Source: Rotaria sp. Silwood1 (lineage: Eukaryota; Rotifera; Eurotatoria; Philodinida; Philodinidae). From it: a stretch of DNA of 64,000 bases. The stretch spans positions 2,108,971 to 2,172,970 of the forward strand of contig CAJNOP010000004.1 in assembly GCA_905250075.1 (NCBI GenBank). The letters are read 5' to 3'. How positions within the stretch are numbered: position 1 is the first letter of the stretch; each line of letters opens with the position of its first letter. Below are positions 11,017 through 22,794 of the stretch, piece after piece. A program made the translations under genes and the position numbers. A model generated the notes under the pieces. That model saw nothing but the letters and a program-made list of their open reading frames with translations. It was not told the DNA's origin and made no database searches.

Positions 11017-14000
11017 TCATTTGTCCTTCTTAACAACTTGAAGATTTTTTCTCTGTCCCCAAAGAATAAATCTTTTAAACCAAAAATGATATATTGTCCA
11101 TAAAGCAATTCCAACAGCAATTGCTGTCCAAACAAGTACAATATGAAATGGTAATGGTTTTGTAACAGTGTTCCAATCAAATTTTAATACAATTAATACT
11201 TCTGTTACTATAATAGCTGTTATAACCCATGATTGTCGACCAAATCTTTTACATTCACGATTATCCAAATATTCAAACACTTCACGCATTGAAACACCAC
11301 CAGCAAGTAAAAAAAATAATAAACGTAATAAACATAAAAAATGTGGTGGTGGAATCCATAGAATAAATTTTAAATAGAATGTACCTAATTCGACAAGAAA
11401 TAAAATACATGTTATAGATAACATTGCAAGCCAACGTTTTAAAGATGCTGTTGGACGCCAATCAAATTCAAGCCAATCATGGGGTGTAAATTGACCCAAT
11501 ACACGCATTATTTTACCTCTATAAAAATAAATTCACAGATACTTTTTTTTTTAGAAAAACAAGATAATCTTTTTTTTTGTTTTACCTAACAGTTGGTATT
11601 GTCCACATTCCACGCCAATTGTATGGTTTCATTTTTAAATATTCACATGTTTTCATACCTAAATAAATTCCACCACCATTACAAATAATTGTATCAAGAA
11701 TCCACTAAAATAATTCGAATGAAATATTTGTTAAAAAAAAAAAGTTTTCTAATAACTTACATGATCCCACCAACATTCACTAAAATTTGGTAATTGATGT
11801 TCAAGAGAATATTCAAGAATTTCAAAACCTATTGATGTTACCATACAAAGCCAATAGTCACGAATAATTAAAGTCTAAAGAAAAATTTATTTGATTGCAA
11901 AAGAAAATTTACAAAAAATACTAATGATTTACTTTTAACCACCAACCAAAAAAATGTGATAAAACAAAAAAATCCATTTTATCCTAATAATAAAAATTAA
12001 AAGTAAATATAGTTAATAGTACTTTGATTTTGTTTTTGTGTACTCAAAAAGTGAGTACACTATAGAATCGGTCAATGTGTCCGGCCGTTTACACGATAAC
12101 TCTTCAAAGAGTAGCCTAATTGTGATGAAATTTTGCACATAGAATCGTCTCATCAATATTTCGATCGAGTTCGAAGATGAGAATGATTTGTTAAGAAATT
12201 CCTGAGTTATCGCAAAAATGTCATTATTTCCCATGCTGTTCTATGCGAACATTGAGCTATCCCGGTTTTCGTAAAAACATTTTTTTCTCTCATAATCAAA
12301 CAAAACCTCAGCTATCATATACCATTCGATAGAGAATTTCACGGGCTACAAAATGGTATATAAAACATTAAGAAACAAGAAGGCTAAATCACCTATTGCA
12401 AAGATACTTAAACGGAAATTGCTTCGGTGTTTTTACTTTTTGAAGTACACATAACACTCAGATTTAAATCCGAGGTTTCCACATATTTTAGAGATGGAAT
12501 CATTTCTAGGGGTGGCACTTTAACTCTAAACTTTTTAAAGTTAAAGTGCCCTTTTTCTTATAAAAGTAATCTTCTGTTAGAAATTCGTAAAACTTACTAA
12601 ACATTCATAAAAGTATCAACAACTAGTTATGGGCTATGTAACATGACTATTCATAGGTCATCAACTACCATATAACGGGGCTACCCCTGAATCATCAACT
12701 ACTGTATAACGAGGGTATCCTTAGACCACCGTGTACTATATAATGGGGTACCCTTGGATCCTTAACTATAATATAACAGGTATATGCTAGGGTCACCAAA
12801 TACTATATAATGGGGGCATCATTAGGTCATTAACTACTATATAACGAGGATACTCTTGGGTCATCAACTACTATATAACAGTGTACCCTCGGGTGGTGAA
12901 TTATGATATAATGTCAGTAGCCCAGAGTCATCAGTTGCGATATTACAGTGTTAGCCATAATTGTTGATTTGCTGTATACGAGTAGCTACATAAAAGTTCA
13001 TCGAGGATATAAGGTTGGTGTTCACAACTCATCATACACTATGTAACAGGTGAACGCAATGCTCTTGTTTGAGTATATAATTTTTTAGATGATAAACTTT
13101 CATAGATTATATCGGGGTATCAATAATGATGCATAGGCATAACAACGAAGTGTGAAGAACTAGTCGTCAACTACGGACTAGTTGAAACAACCAGCCCGAT
13201 ACTGTTCATCTTGTAGTAGTCTAGGACTGTGCTTGTGACATGGGTATTAGTGTTTCTCGTAGTCTTCGTTAGATATCTAGGTGTAGTGGCGTCATGTCGG
13301 TAATATCTCAAGGCAAATTCATTAGATGGTGCTTCATGACTTATTCCGTACATTTTTCTAGTTTGAATGTGACTTTAGTCAATGTGGGAGCTATTATCCT
13401 TCACTGGATAGAAAATTCTTGCTTCTGTGACTTTTTTTAATACTTTGCATTTATGACTAAAGACAGGTCATCCACAGCTTTCGGCTTTGAGCATCTTTAT
13501 TGTGTTACCGAGTTTAGTCTTAGTTATCGTTTACAGTCATTCATTACTATTATTATGCGATGAATTATCATGATGTTATGCTGTGACAATAGTAACTCTA
13601 GTCTTAACCCTCTTCATTCGATAAAAATTCCTTGAAGGTCCTTTTCAGACCGAGGACCGAAAGGGTCTTCTCAAGGTTTTCATAGAATACTGCCGGAATT
13701 CCTAATAACTATCGCTACTACTTAGGCAGGCTGCTAAAACTCGGTTTCGTCAGGTACCTGACTAGACATTTTCCGTCATTGTCTAAACATATAGTCAGGT
13801 GCTTACTAAGACCTTCATACAATGATGTAATCCACTGTTTTATCTAGGACAGGATGATCTAAATGAGGATTTTTGTTAGAATGATAACCTGCAGCTAACA
13901 GAATTATCAAAAGAAAGAAGGACAAAAAATGCCGAAAGACGAATGTCTATGGGAAAATTTTCGGATAAATAAAACCTATATGAAAACAAGCGTTAAGTAG

Positions 14001-17000
14001 TTCAAAGAATTCTAAGTAGCGAAGAACATATTTTAAAATATCAGTCGATATTAACATTGTGACAGAGATCAAATATAAGTACTCAACAAGATCGATGCTA
14101 CGTCATTTTTTTATTTGCTACTGTAAATCAAAAGCCATCTAACTTTTTTTTACAGTATTTACAACATCGTCATAATATCATTCGCCAATATTATCTTTAC
14201 GGTGTTGAATAGCAATCCTTTTCACTTGTTTTAGTCTTCCTCCTGAGTGTTCACGAAACTGTTCGTTCATAAGCCGTACTCATTCCATACTTAGTAGTGG
14301 GCGTTGTTTTAGTCAATATAAACACATATTCATCTGCTATCCATGAAAGTTGAGATTTATGTTAATTGATAAATGAAATGGCTAAAGATTTTGATTGCAT
14401 TACGGCTGTTGAAACTGCAACAGTTTCAGTCAGAATGATAGAACTTTAATTACATAGTAGTTCTTCATGCAACTCTTTGAAACGGTTTAAATTAAATATT
14501 ACCGATAACTATTGTTACTAGATAAAAATCTATACTACCAACATTATAAAACAACGAACAGTGGGCTATATGTGATTAAAGTGCCAATTTCTAGAAAACA
14601 TCATTTGTTTCAATAGTTTTTGACTTCAGTATTTAGTTTTCGACATTCTTTCCAGTAGATCAGATCCTTACTAGGTCTATAGTGGATTCGGAGCGGTAAC
14701 ACTCAAAAGTGTCAATAACTAAGCGAGACAAGATCAAACTGAGATATAGATATTTTCTGTACCTGTACATACAGAATCAGGCAACTTAAACAAAACCACG
14801 TACATAGTACTGATCAAATGAACGTTGGACACAAGAATTACTTGAAAGACATCACTCATATACAAAACAAATAATTTAATGCGATTAAAAAAATAAAATA
14901 ATAGAACTGAAACCGTGTAAGAGAACATGAAGCATGATTTCGATCACAATGAAAGATTAACGTGATTTTGTTAAACTGTGAGTGAAGAGAACGCGTACTC
15001 AGACATCGAAACACATTCCATACATGATCATTACAAATCAATATCAAAATGCTATCTATCAACCATGGCCTTCCATCCGGAATCTCGCTAAGGAATATCG
15101 GAAACTATTTCTGTATTATTTATGATGAATTATGTAAACTACCTGTATACAGTTCAAGGTCTAGTATGAAAAGCTAACTTAGATGGTTAATAAGCAGAAA
15201 TGCAAATCAGCCTAACATGATATATCATCATTCAAGAGTAGTTCCATGACAGACGATATGAAGAGTGCCGTATATCAACTTTGCATAACCCTTAAAAGTT
15301 TATAGTTATTCTTATTACATAGTAGCACGTGACCAAGAGCTACTACCGTTATTTAGTAGTTAGTAAGCTATTCATAACTCACTTATATAGCACTCGATAA
15401 CCTACAGGTAACACTATTCTATACCTTTGACTAATCTATGAGCATCCTCTTCATACAGTCGTTGATGATCCAAGAATACTTCCGTTATATGGTAGTCAAC
15501 GACCTATAAATAGTCATGTTACATAGCCCATAAATAGTTGTTGATACTTTTATAAATATTGATTAAGTTTTATGAATTTTTAACAAAACTTTACTTTCAT
15601 AGGAAAAAGTGCACTTTAACTTTAAAAAGTTTAAAGTTAAAGTTAAGTTAAAGTGCCACCCCTAATCATTTCAAATCGAACTCATCCCATCTTTGTTGTT
15701 TTTCTCTTACTTTAAAATAATGAAATGGATCTTCTGGATTTTCCCAATCGTAAATACGACATGATCCTCCATAATCTTTATCTGGTAATGGTACACCTAA
15801 TGATGGATCGATAGTTTTTAATAATTGTCTTGCATCGTCGACCGTCTAAATTTTAATTGAGTTTATGTGTGTATGTATATATCTACGTACTTGAAATAGA
15901 ATATAGATCAGTACAATTTCATACAGCACGCTGAAGCAAAGCACAAGACGCCAAAGAGCTAGAAAAAAGAAAGCAGCCAAATTCAATGATAATATTTATT
16001 TTAAAGAAGAAAAAGAAATGAATTTACCAGGATGAGGTCGAACAAAAACACCGTCAGGTGTTTGTGTCATACCAAAGACAAGAAAAAAACCGGCACATGC
16101 TAGAAGACCTCTAAAAATTAAAAATAAAGACTTTTATTAAATCGTGAAAAACATTTTTTTTTACTATTCTTTAGAAATCCTAGGGAAGTGTCTTAACGTC
16201 TTTTATCATTAGACATATTTGAATTCAATTAAAGCATTTACTGCTAAAATAATAGATGTAAAATATTAGCTTTTGTAGCGCGCGCACTAACTCAAATATT
16301 TAAATTTCAAAGTATTTATGATGCATGCAATGTACTCACAATGCAGTATTTCAGTGGAGTTGACTTTTTTTGCTTATAGTTGAATAAAGCTCGTTGAGCT
16401 TCATACAAAAGAATGTCTTCCAAAAATAAACAATTTCTCGAAAATCAAGATACTTTTCCTTATATAATTCAGCATATCCTATTCAGTTATGAACACAAAT
16501 ATTCCCACTGAAATTATGAATTGTAGGCTTATTATATACACTGTATATATCTTAAAATTTGAATATCTCAGTCAGTACACGCCATGAGAAACTCCTTGTT
16601 TTAAAATTTATTAGTTTAACAGTCAACGCTTCAATATTGTCCGAATAGTTCTAATGTTTCTAACGCTCAATACAAAACTTTCCACTGATAGTTAGAAAAA
16701 TTTATTCAGCTATTAGTTCAATTACTCGAGTTCATTTTTAAAAAAGAAAAGAAACTTCAAAATTCTTTGTATTCCATTCATACTGCGATTTATATAAAAT
16801 AAATAAAGTTATAATTAATAATTTTTTTTCCTTCTTATAAATTAAAATCATGTTCAAAATAAACTTCATTTACCTTTTCGTATTATAAGTCGAATCTTCT
16901 GATGGTTGTTCCAAAATAGCAACATAGAATAAATATGACAAAGCTATAACCAGACATGTTATAGTATGTGTACGCCAAAAAAAACTCATTGTTCCATCAT

Positions 17001-17163
17001 CAAAAGGTTTCGAACGTCTTTTATCACTTTCCCAATCATATGCTGTTGGTGTTGTAATTGATGTTAATGTTACCGGTTTTTCATTATCTTCAATATGTTT
17101 TTCAGATGGTGACGAATTACTTCGTTGAATAATTCGATTGTCATCATTATTATCAGTCATCAT
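11017..17163 (-). CDS. PTDSS2: Phosphatidylserine synthase 2-type, 453 aa
   Basis: Exons are 16874-17163, 16028-16110, 15891-15958, 15711-15845, 11933-11983, 11761-11874, 11586-11704 and 11017-11518 (1362 nt, phases agree). The enzyme exchanges the head group of phosphatidylethanolamine (PTDSS2) or phosphatidylcholine (PTDSS1) for serine in the ER membrane. Diagnostic segments include [68 protein letters not shown], and the run FTPHDWLEF through [11 protein letters not shown]. They follow PTDSS2 more closely than PTDSS1, including the [23 protein letters not shown] stretch. There are multiple hydrophobic segments, and the C-terminus is Lys-rich ([10 protein letters not shown]). The intron between exons 4 and 5 is about 3.7 kb because of a hAT-like insertion. 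The amidase gene lies only 205 bp upstream on the same strand. Confidence 0.93.
12507..15664. mobile_element. 3158-bp non-autonomous hAT-like element
   Basis: A perfect 8-bp target duplication, ATCATTTC, flanks the element (12499-12506 and 15665-15672). Termini are TAGGGGTGGCAC and GTGCCACCCCTA, matching the hAT pattern (T/C)A(A/G)NG with 8-bp duplication. Subterminal inverted homology extends about 180 bp, including the stretches AAAGTATCAACAACTAGTTA and GGGCTATGTAACATGAC and their right-end counterparts. Inside both ends lie degenerate repeats of about 40 bp built around ATCAACTACTATATAACG (roughly 12655-13050, and in opposite orientation about 15230-15520). The central part has no transposase-length ORF. 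It sits about 40 bp inside the donor side of PTDSS2 intron 4. Confidence 0.85.
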
Positions 17164-17368
17164 AATAATTAAACGTTGAAAAAATTTATAAAAATCTAAA
17201 AATACGAATAATTTAAAATTTGATTTGAAGGAAAAAGAGGTATTGTATTAAAATAAAATAATATGTCTAGGCGAATAAATTTTTTGTCATTCAGTGATCA
17301 CGGAAAAAATCAAAAACAAGCACCAGATTCATGAAAAGTAATGATTATTTACAAAGTGAATAGTTTAT

Positions 17369-20300
17369 TTAAAGTATTGAGCAACCATGATTATAAACAG
17401 ATCTTATTGGATATTGAATATATTTTTGAAATAATGTTCGTGTGTCAATTTTTCCAACTTGAAGATTTGCTTTTTCTAAACGTTGAAGAAAACGAAGAAG
17501 AAGAAGATCATCACCATGAGAAAATCCAATAACAACAACATTTATTTGTCTATGTTCAGGATTATAATAATCAAGTGTTAAATTAGCACGTGGTATACCA
17601 CATATTGTTGTACCAGCAAATATGTCATCATTACCAATTGTTACTAAACAATCAAGTGAATATGTTGATTTAAGATAGTTAACTAATGATTGAAAAGATT
17701 CTTGAATTGTTTTTTTATATTCATTATATGCTTCCTGTGTAATTGGTGATTCTATAGCTCGTATAAATAATGATTGACCATAAGGAATATATTGTGAATG
17801 AGATGAATTCCATTCAATAATAGATGAAAGAGTTTGATGAGAATAATAAGATGAATGATTTGATAAATATGATGGAATATCACGTGAAAGAGCATAACAA
17901 AGGAAATCCTGAAATGTTGCACTACAAGAACTAGTTGGATTTAATACGGATGCTATTGGTTGAGCAAGAGATAGATCACTATTTAAATTAATTAAAGTTG
18001 TCAGAGGTAATAGACTAGAAAGTGCTTGAAACAATACAATGCCATCTTGTGATTGACCTAAAAGAAATCAAATATAGAAAAATAATTAATTTTAATATCA
18101 GACGATTTAAGTAATCAGACAATACATAAGTTTGTCAATTTAGATAATGTTATCAACGTGATCATATGTACTTGAAATTTCAAATGAAGCATTAATGATA
18201 TGTTTTATTAATGGATAAAAATATTGTTAGAACATATTCTTATAATAATTTCAAATACTTAATTATCAACTGTCGCTGAAGTTAGAGAATGACATTAGTT
18301 TATTCGAAGATATCAAGAACTTTTATACCACTCTCGAGGTCATAAAATCTACTCTTTTCTATACAGTTTACCATACGATCATTGAAATACATGATAATTA
18401 AACATACCAAGATAACCAACTCTAAGTGATCGATGATAATTATTATTATCTTCTTTAATTCCTGAAACAATTCTATGTAATAATTCGACATCTTTAATGC
18501 ATCTTGTCAGAGGACCACATGAATCTTGATCATAATTAATTGGAATAATATCTTGTTTTGGCCATGTACCAAGTGACGGTTTGAGTGCACAAACATTTCT
18601 TACATTTATTGCTGGTGATAATAATGATCCTTGAGTTTCTGTACCTAATGAAAATGTAAAAAGATGTAATTTAATACCAGCTGCTGAACCACTAGATGAA
18701 CCACTAACATCTTCATGTATATCATCTGGATGAAGACATTGACCTCCTACAGCTGAAAAACCTGATGGAGCATTTTCCGTAAATCCATATGCCCATTCAG
18801 ATAGATTAGTTCGACCAAGTATAATACAACCTAAACAATGCAACATATTCGTGCGATTCAAATTAGTTTCATGTGTGTCTTCTCATTTGTGAACATAAAA
18901 TTTAAACTACTAAAAAAAATTGTTGAACTTTATGTCAATGATTTTGTTTTAAATTTTTAAATGAAAAAATAATTCAGAGTTTGAGATTTTTGCATTAAAA
19001 TTTACTTATAAGAATTTTAAGAAAACTTATACATTTAGTCAATGATACAGCTAAGGAATCTTTTTGATTTATGGGTAATCTTCCACACAAAGTATGTCCA
19101 GGAGAGGGCAGCTATGAACTAGATATGTGCAGAGTTACTGTATATTACTGCATCCCACTATGTAAAATAGAGTACGGATTAGGACATTTTTCTTCGTTAG
19201 AGTATATAGTACAAAAAAAGCGTATCCTGCACATATCGCCTATGATCGATTGCCACTATTGTCAAAAACTTCGTGGACAATTGATAAATGACCTATGGCT
19301 GCGATACATAGAGTTCATTAGACATCATTGTTATTATAAATGCTATAAGATTTTCTTTCGTGTACTTGAACACACTGTCTAATTCTAATATGGAATCAAA
19401 TATACAATGCTCTAGATCGGTAAAAAAATTCGAGAATATGATTTATGACTAGTAAAAGAAATCAAATGATCAGTAAATAAAATTTGCTAATAGCCGGTTA
19501 TATTAAAGCATTAGTAGCAAAATCAAAAAGTTATAGAGTGAATCATTTTTGTTCGTTTTTTCCTTTCTTTTCAGCTGTTCTATATATGCTCTCGTTCTTC
19601 TATCCTCATTTGATGTAAGAATATTTGCTGCAGAACTGACAATATCTTTAAAATGATGGGATTTATCATATCGATAGGCTTAATCAATAAAAGATATTAT
19701 TTGATTTTTAAATGATTCTTTAAAAAAGATATCATATATCAACTCGTGGGTTACAATCAATTATAGACGCTGATTTAAATAAATATAACCAAAACAAAAA
19801 TCATCTAATATTTGGTTTGTGGAAATGGAAAATGCCTCACATTAGAAAACATCGAAATACAACCGTTCAGCTTTTTTTAAATGATACATGCAAACATGTA
19901 GGTATAACTAGCTATTCGTGTAACATAATGTAAACTATCAGCAGCAACAAAGATAGTTACAATTGGTAAGAAAAGAATAATAAGTAGACCAACAAAGGCA
20001 AAATTTGTTTCACTAATACAATAATTCAATTTTCTTTTTCTTATTTATTCTGTGGTTCTTTGATTTATTTTCTATTAGCAAAGCTTATTATGTACTGATA
20101 CGAATTGGGACTTTTAATACTGACCATTTCATCTATTTTACTGAAGACTTAAATGGTAGTCTAAAACTTTTTAATAGTTACAAGTCTGCATCCATTTCAT
20201 AGCCGCAGTTAATATTGAATTATCACAATGAATGTGATAAAACTTTTCTTTTATAATCTCCTTTCACTTATAATCGTTTTAGAAAAAACTAACAAAAACT

Positions 20301-20917
20301 ATCAAATTTTATTCACGTTCGCAAATGAAAAAACAACTCTTAATATTTATACCTTGTTCTCGTAGTTTTTGAACAACAGGTGCATCATCTTTCATTTTAT
20401 TTTCATGAAGTACATAAGCACCAGCATCATTGTACATATCACGTATACTAATATTACCTTTAACACCAGCAACACAACCAAATAATAATAATTGATTATT
20501 GATTGTATTATTATTGACTTGTTCATCTAATTGTTTAGCTTCTGAAAGTAAATGTGGATTAAGTTCAATAATAACTTTATAATAATTATTTGTCATCTGT
20601 ACACGTTTTAAATAATATAAACATAAATCCGTACATGTAATATGTTTATTGAGAATTAAATTTTTCACTCGATCAATTGAATGATCTAATTTAAGTAAAG
20701 ATTCAATGCGTTCATATTTTACTGTTGAATAATTTGTTAAAGAATCAATAAATGGTGAAAAATCTAATGAAATTTCATGTTCAAAATGGTTTACGGTTGG
20801 TGTTAAACAAAATTGTCCATGGCATTTTCGATAACATGCTGTTTCTAAACCATCAGTTTCATTTTCTATAACTGAACTTTCTTTCTCTTTCTCTTTTTCA
20901 ATAATAGTTTCCGTCAT
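17369..20917 (-). CDS. Amidase-signature hydrolase, 558 aa
   Basis: Three exons: 20353-20917, 18408-18830 and 17369-18057 (1677 nt, phases agree). The exon 1-2 junction recreates REQGCIILGRTNLSEWA, a canonical amidase-signature block. The Lys-cisSer-Ser triad is intact: K153 in GVKGNI, S234 in SGSSSGSA and S257 in GTETQGSLLSPA. Family members hydrolyse amides. This one resembles the bacterial, fungal and plant amidase type (NLSEWA, FSAVGGQ, GTETxGS, DIIPINYDQDSCGPLTR) rather than animal FAAH; its substrate is unknown. There is no convincing signal peptide. The N-terminal 30 residues are charged (KEKEKESS). Intron 1 is about 1.5 kb, long for this window. The stop lies 205 bp before the PTDSS2 start. 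Animal-typical introns show that, if it was acquired by transfer, it is long domesticated. Confidence 0.88.
18831..20352 (-). other. Long intron of the amidase gene
   Basis: 1.5 kb between amidase exons 1 and 2, bounded by GTATAAAT and TTGTTTAG. There is no ORF with recognisable similarity in either strand. No terminal inverted repeats were noticed. Confidence 0.6.
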
Positions 20918-22794
20918 ATCTATAAATAAAGAAAATACTATTATTTGAATAATAAATATTTTAATAAATAAATATTACTTTTCGTCAGATTTAACCAAAA
21001 AAACTATCAATTTATCATGGAGAAATATAAATAAATCAAATTTGTTGTCTTATTTCAACTAAGTTCATGCAAATAATAAGAAGACGATGTAAACATTAAA
21101 AACAAAGTTAGTTTTGAGTAGAATTTTGAATGTGCAATTTAATGAATAGGATATACATGTTTATGTATAAGTCTTTGCTTAACTATTTTCTACTTAAATT
21201 TCAATTATTTCATGAGAGGAGAGTCTGTATTGAGAATGAATCTTACTCAGCTCGACTAATTCCAGATAGATGTGTCACAATTAATTCTAGAATTTAACTA
21301 ATCATCGGTTATCAGATTTCTGTAAAGCATGGATGATGTGATGATTTTAGACACACATACTGATGCTTACGAAGAAATCACTCAAATTGATACTCGCCGT
21401 TTGAGCTCCTTTTAAGTCAACAAGGATGCTCTGACTAAATTACTCAAAGCAGAATTGCGACGTAAAATTTTGCTCATAGATAGGTCTTCTGATTTGTAAA
21501 ATATCATGAAATTTTTAGCTAAAAAGGAAGTTTTTTTTTTGTTAAAATATTTAATTTTTACGTAAACTCAATTTTTATATTATATTTGTGACAAGAGATT
21601 CTTTTCTTTGAAAATCGTTATCTCAATAAAAATTCAAATTTTTCATTTTTCATTATGTGTCTAAAGTTGGATTGAAAATTCAATAGAACAATTATAACTT
21701 AACTCAAACGATGAGTATCAGTTAAGATGGTCTCCTCGTTAGTAGTCAGCGACGAACTCTACAAGTTGAGAATTTGTTAAAAGAATGTCTTATAATTCTT
21801 TCTTCTTGAGTTATGGCCAATTTAGTACAAGTACTCATTAGGATTACTTCACAATTAAAGTGTTAGGCTTTCTAGTATTTCCTGTTATGAGCTATAACCG
21901 TATAGGAGAATTTTCAATAAAAGTATTTAAGATGAGAAGACATTAGATAATCTGATATCTTTCTAATAGATTTGTTTCAATGAGAATTTTCTATTGAAGA
22001 CGTGTATAACTCAAGCAAAACAGCTGTTGAGCATGAACCCTTTTCAACTCGCTCTAGGCTCAATACGGCCTTCTATTATTGAAGCAGATTTCCTTTCCAA
22101 AACTGATTCATACTATTTGGCGAAATTTTCTCATGAGTGTATCATTAGTGTACCTAACATAAATTTTATAAACGATACGAAAATGAAAAACTATATCTTC
22201 GCATATGTTTTAAACGAAAATCTGTTTTTTTTAAACATATTAGGAGAACTAAATGTAACCAATCAACTTCAAGTATAGAAGTGGAAGAACTCAATTACAC
22301 AAAAAAGAAGTCTTTTTTTTTTGTTTCTTTCTGAAAAATATCTTTTGTTGTTCACTACATCATAAATATCCCAAAAAAAAAATCACAAAAACAAAGAAAG
22401 AAAAATAAATGAAGAATCAATCGTTCATTCATGTTTATCCGAGAGAAGCTTTTTCTTTTGTTGCTTTTTTTTTCACTGTAAATAGAGATAAAGAGAAAGG
22501 TGTACAAAAAGAAAAAAACAAAAATAGGAGAAATATCCTTGTGACAATCGAGAGCCAGTATACAGAATAAAGAATAAATAAGAAACAACAACAAAAAGAA
22601 AAGCACATGTACATAATGAAATTACAAAGAACTTTTTTTTTTTTGTAAATAAAGTGTTTAACATGTAAAACCATATTAAACACAAAGAAAAAAAAAAGAC
22701 ATGACATAATATAAGTTCGATTATATCTAAATTAAAAACCAATCAAATCATTTGAATATATATATATATATTTCTCTTGTTTCTTGATTAAAGA
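20918..22794. other. Intergenic between amidase and TAF4
   Basis: AT-rich, no gene recognised. Low-complexity poly-T and poly-A runs occur near 22310-22330 and 22630-22700, the latter in the presumed TAF4 3' flank. An (AT)n stretch lies near 22755-22771. Confidence 0.5.

Noticed and set aside
12013-12234. 73-codon minus-strand ORF
   Set aside because: Lies within the expanded PTDSS2 intron beside the hAT-like element; no similarity seen, composition like repeat DNA.
13171-13353. 60-codon ORF inside the hAT-like element as a transposase remnant
   Set aside because: No hAT dimerisation or catalytic motif; too short.
22355-22742. Several overlapping Phe-rich ORFs
   Set aside because: Products of A/T homopolymers in the TAF4 3' flank.
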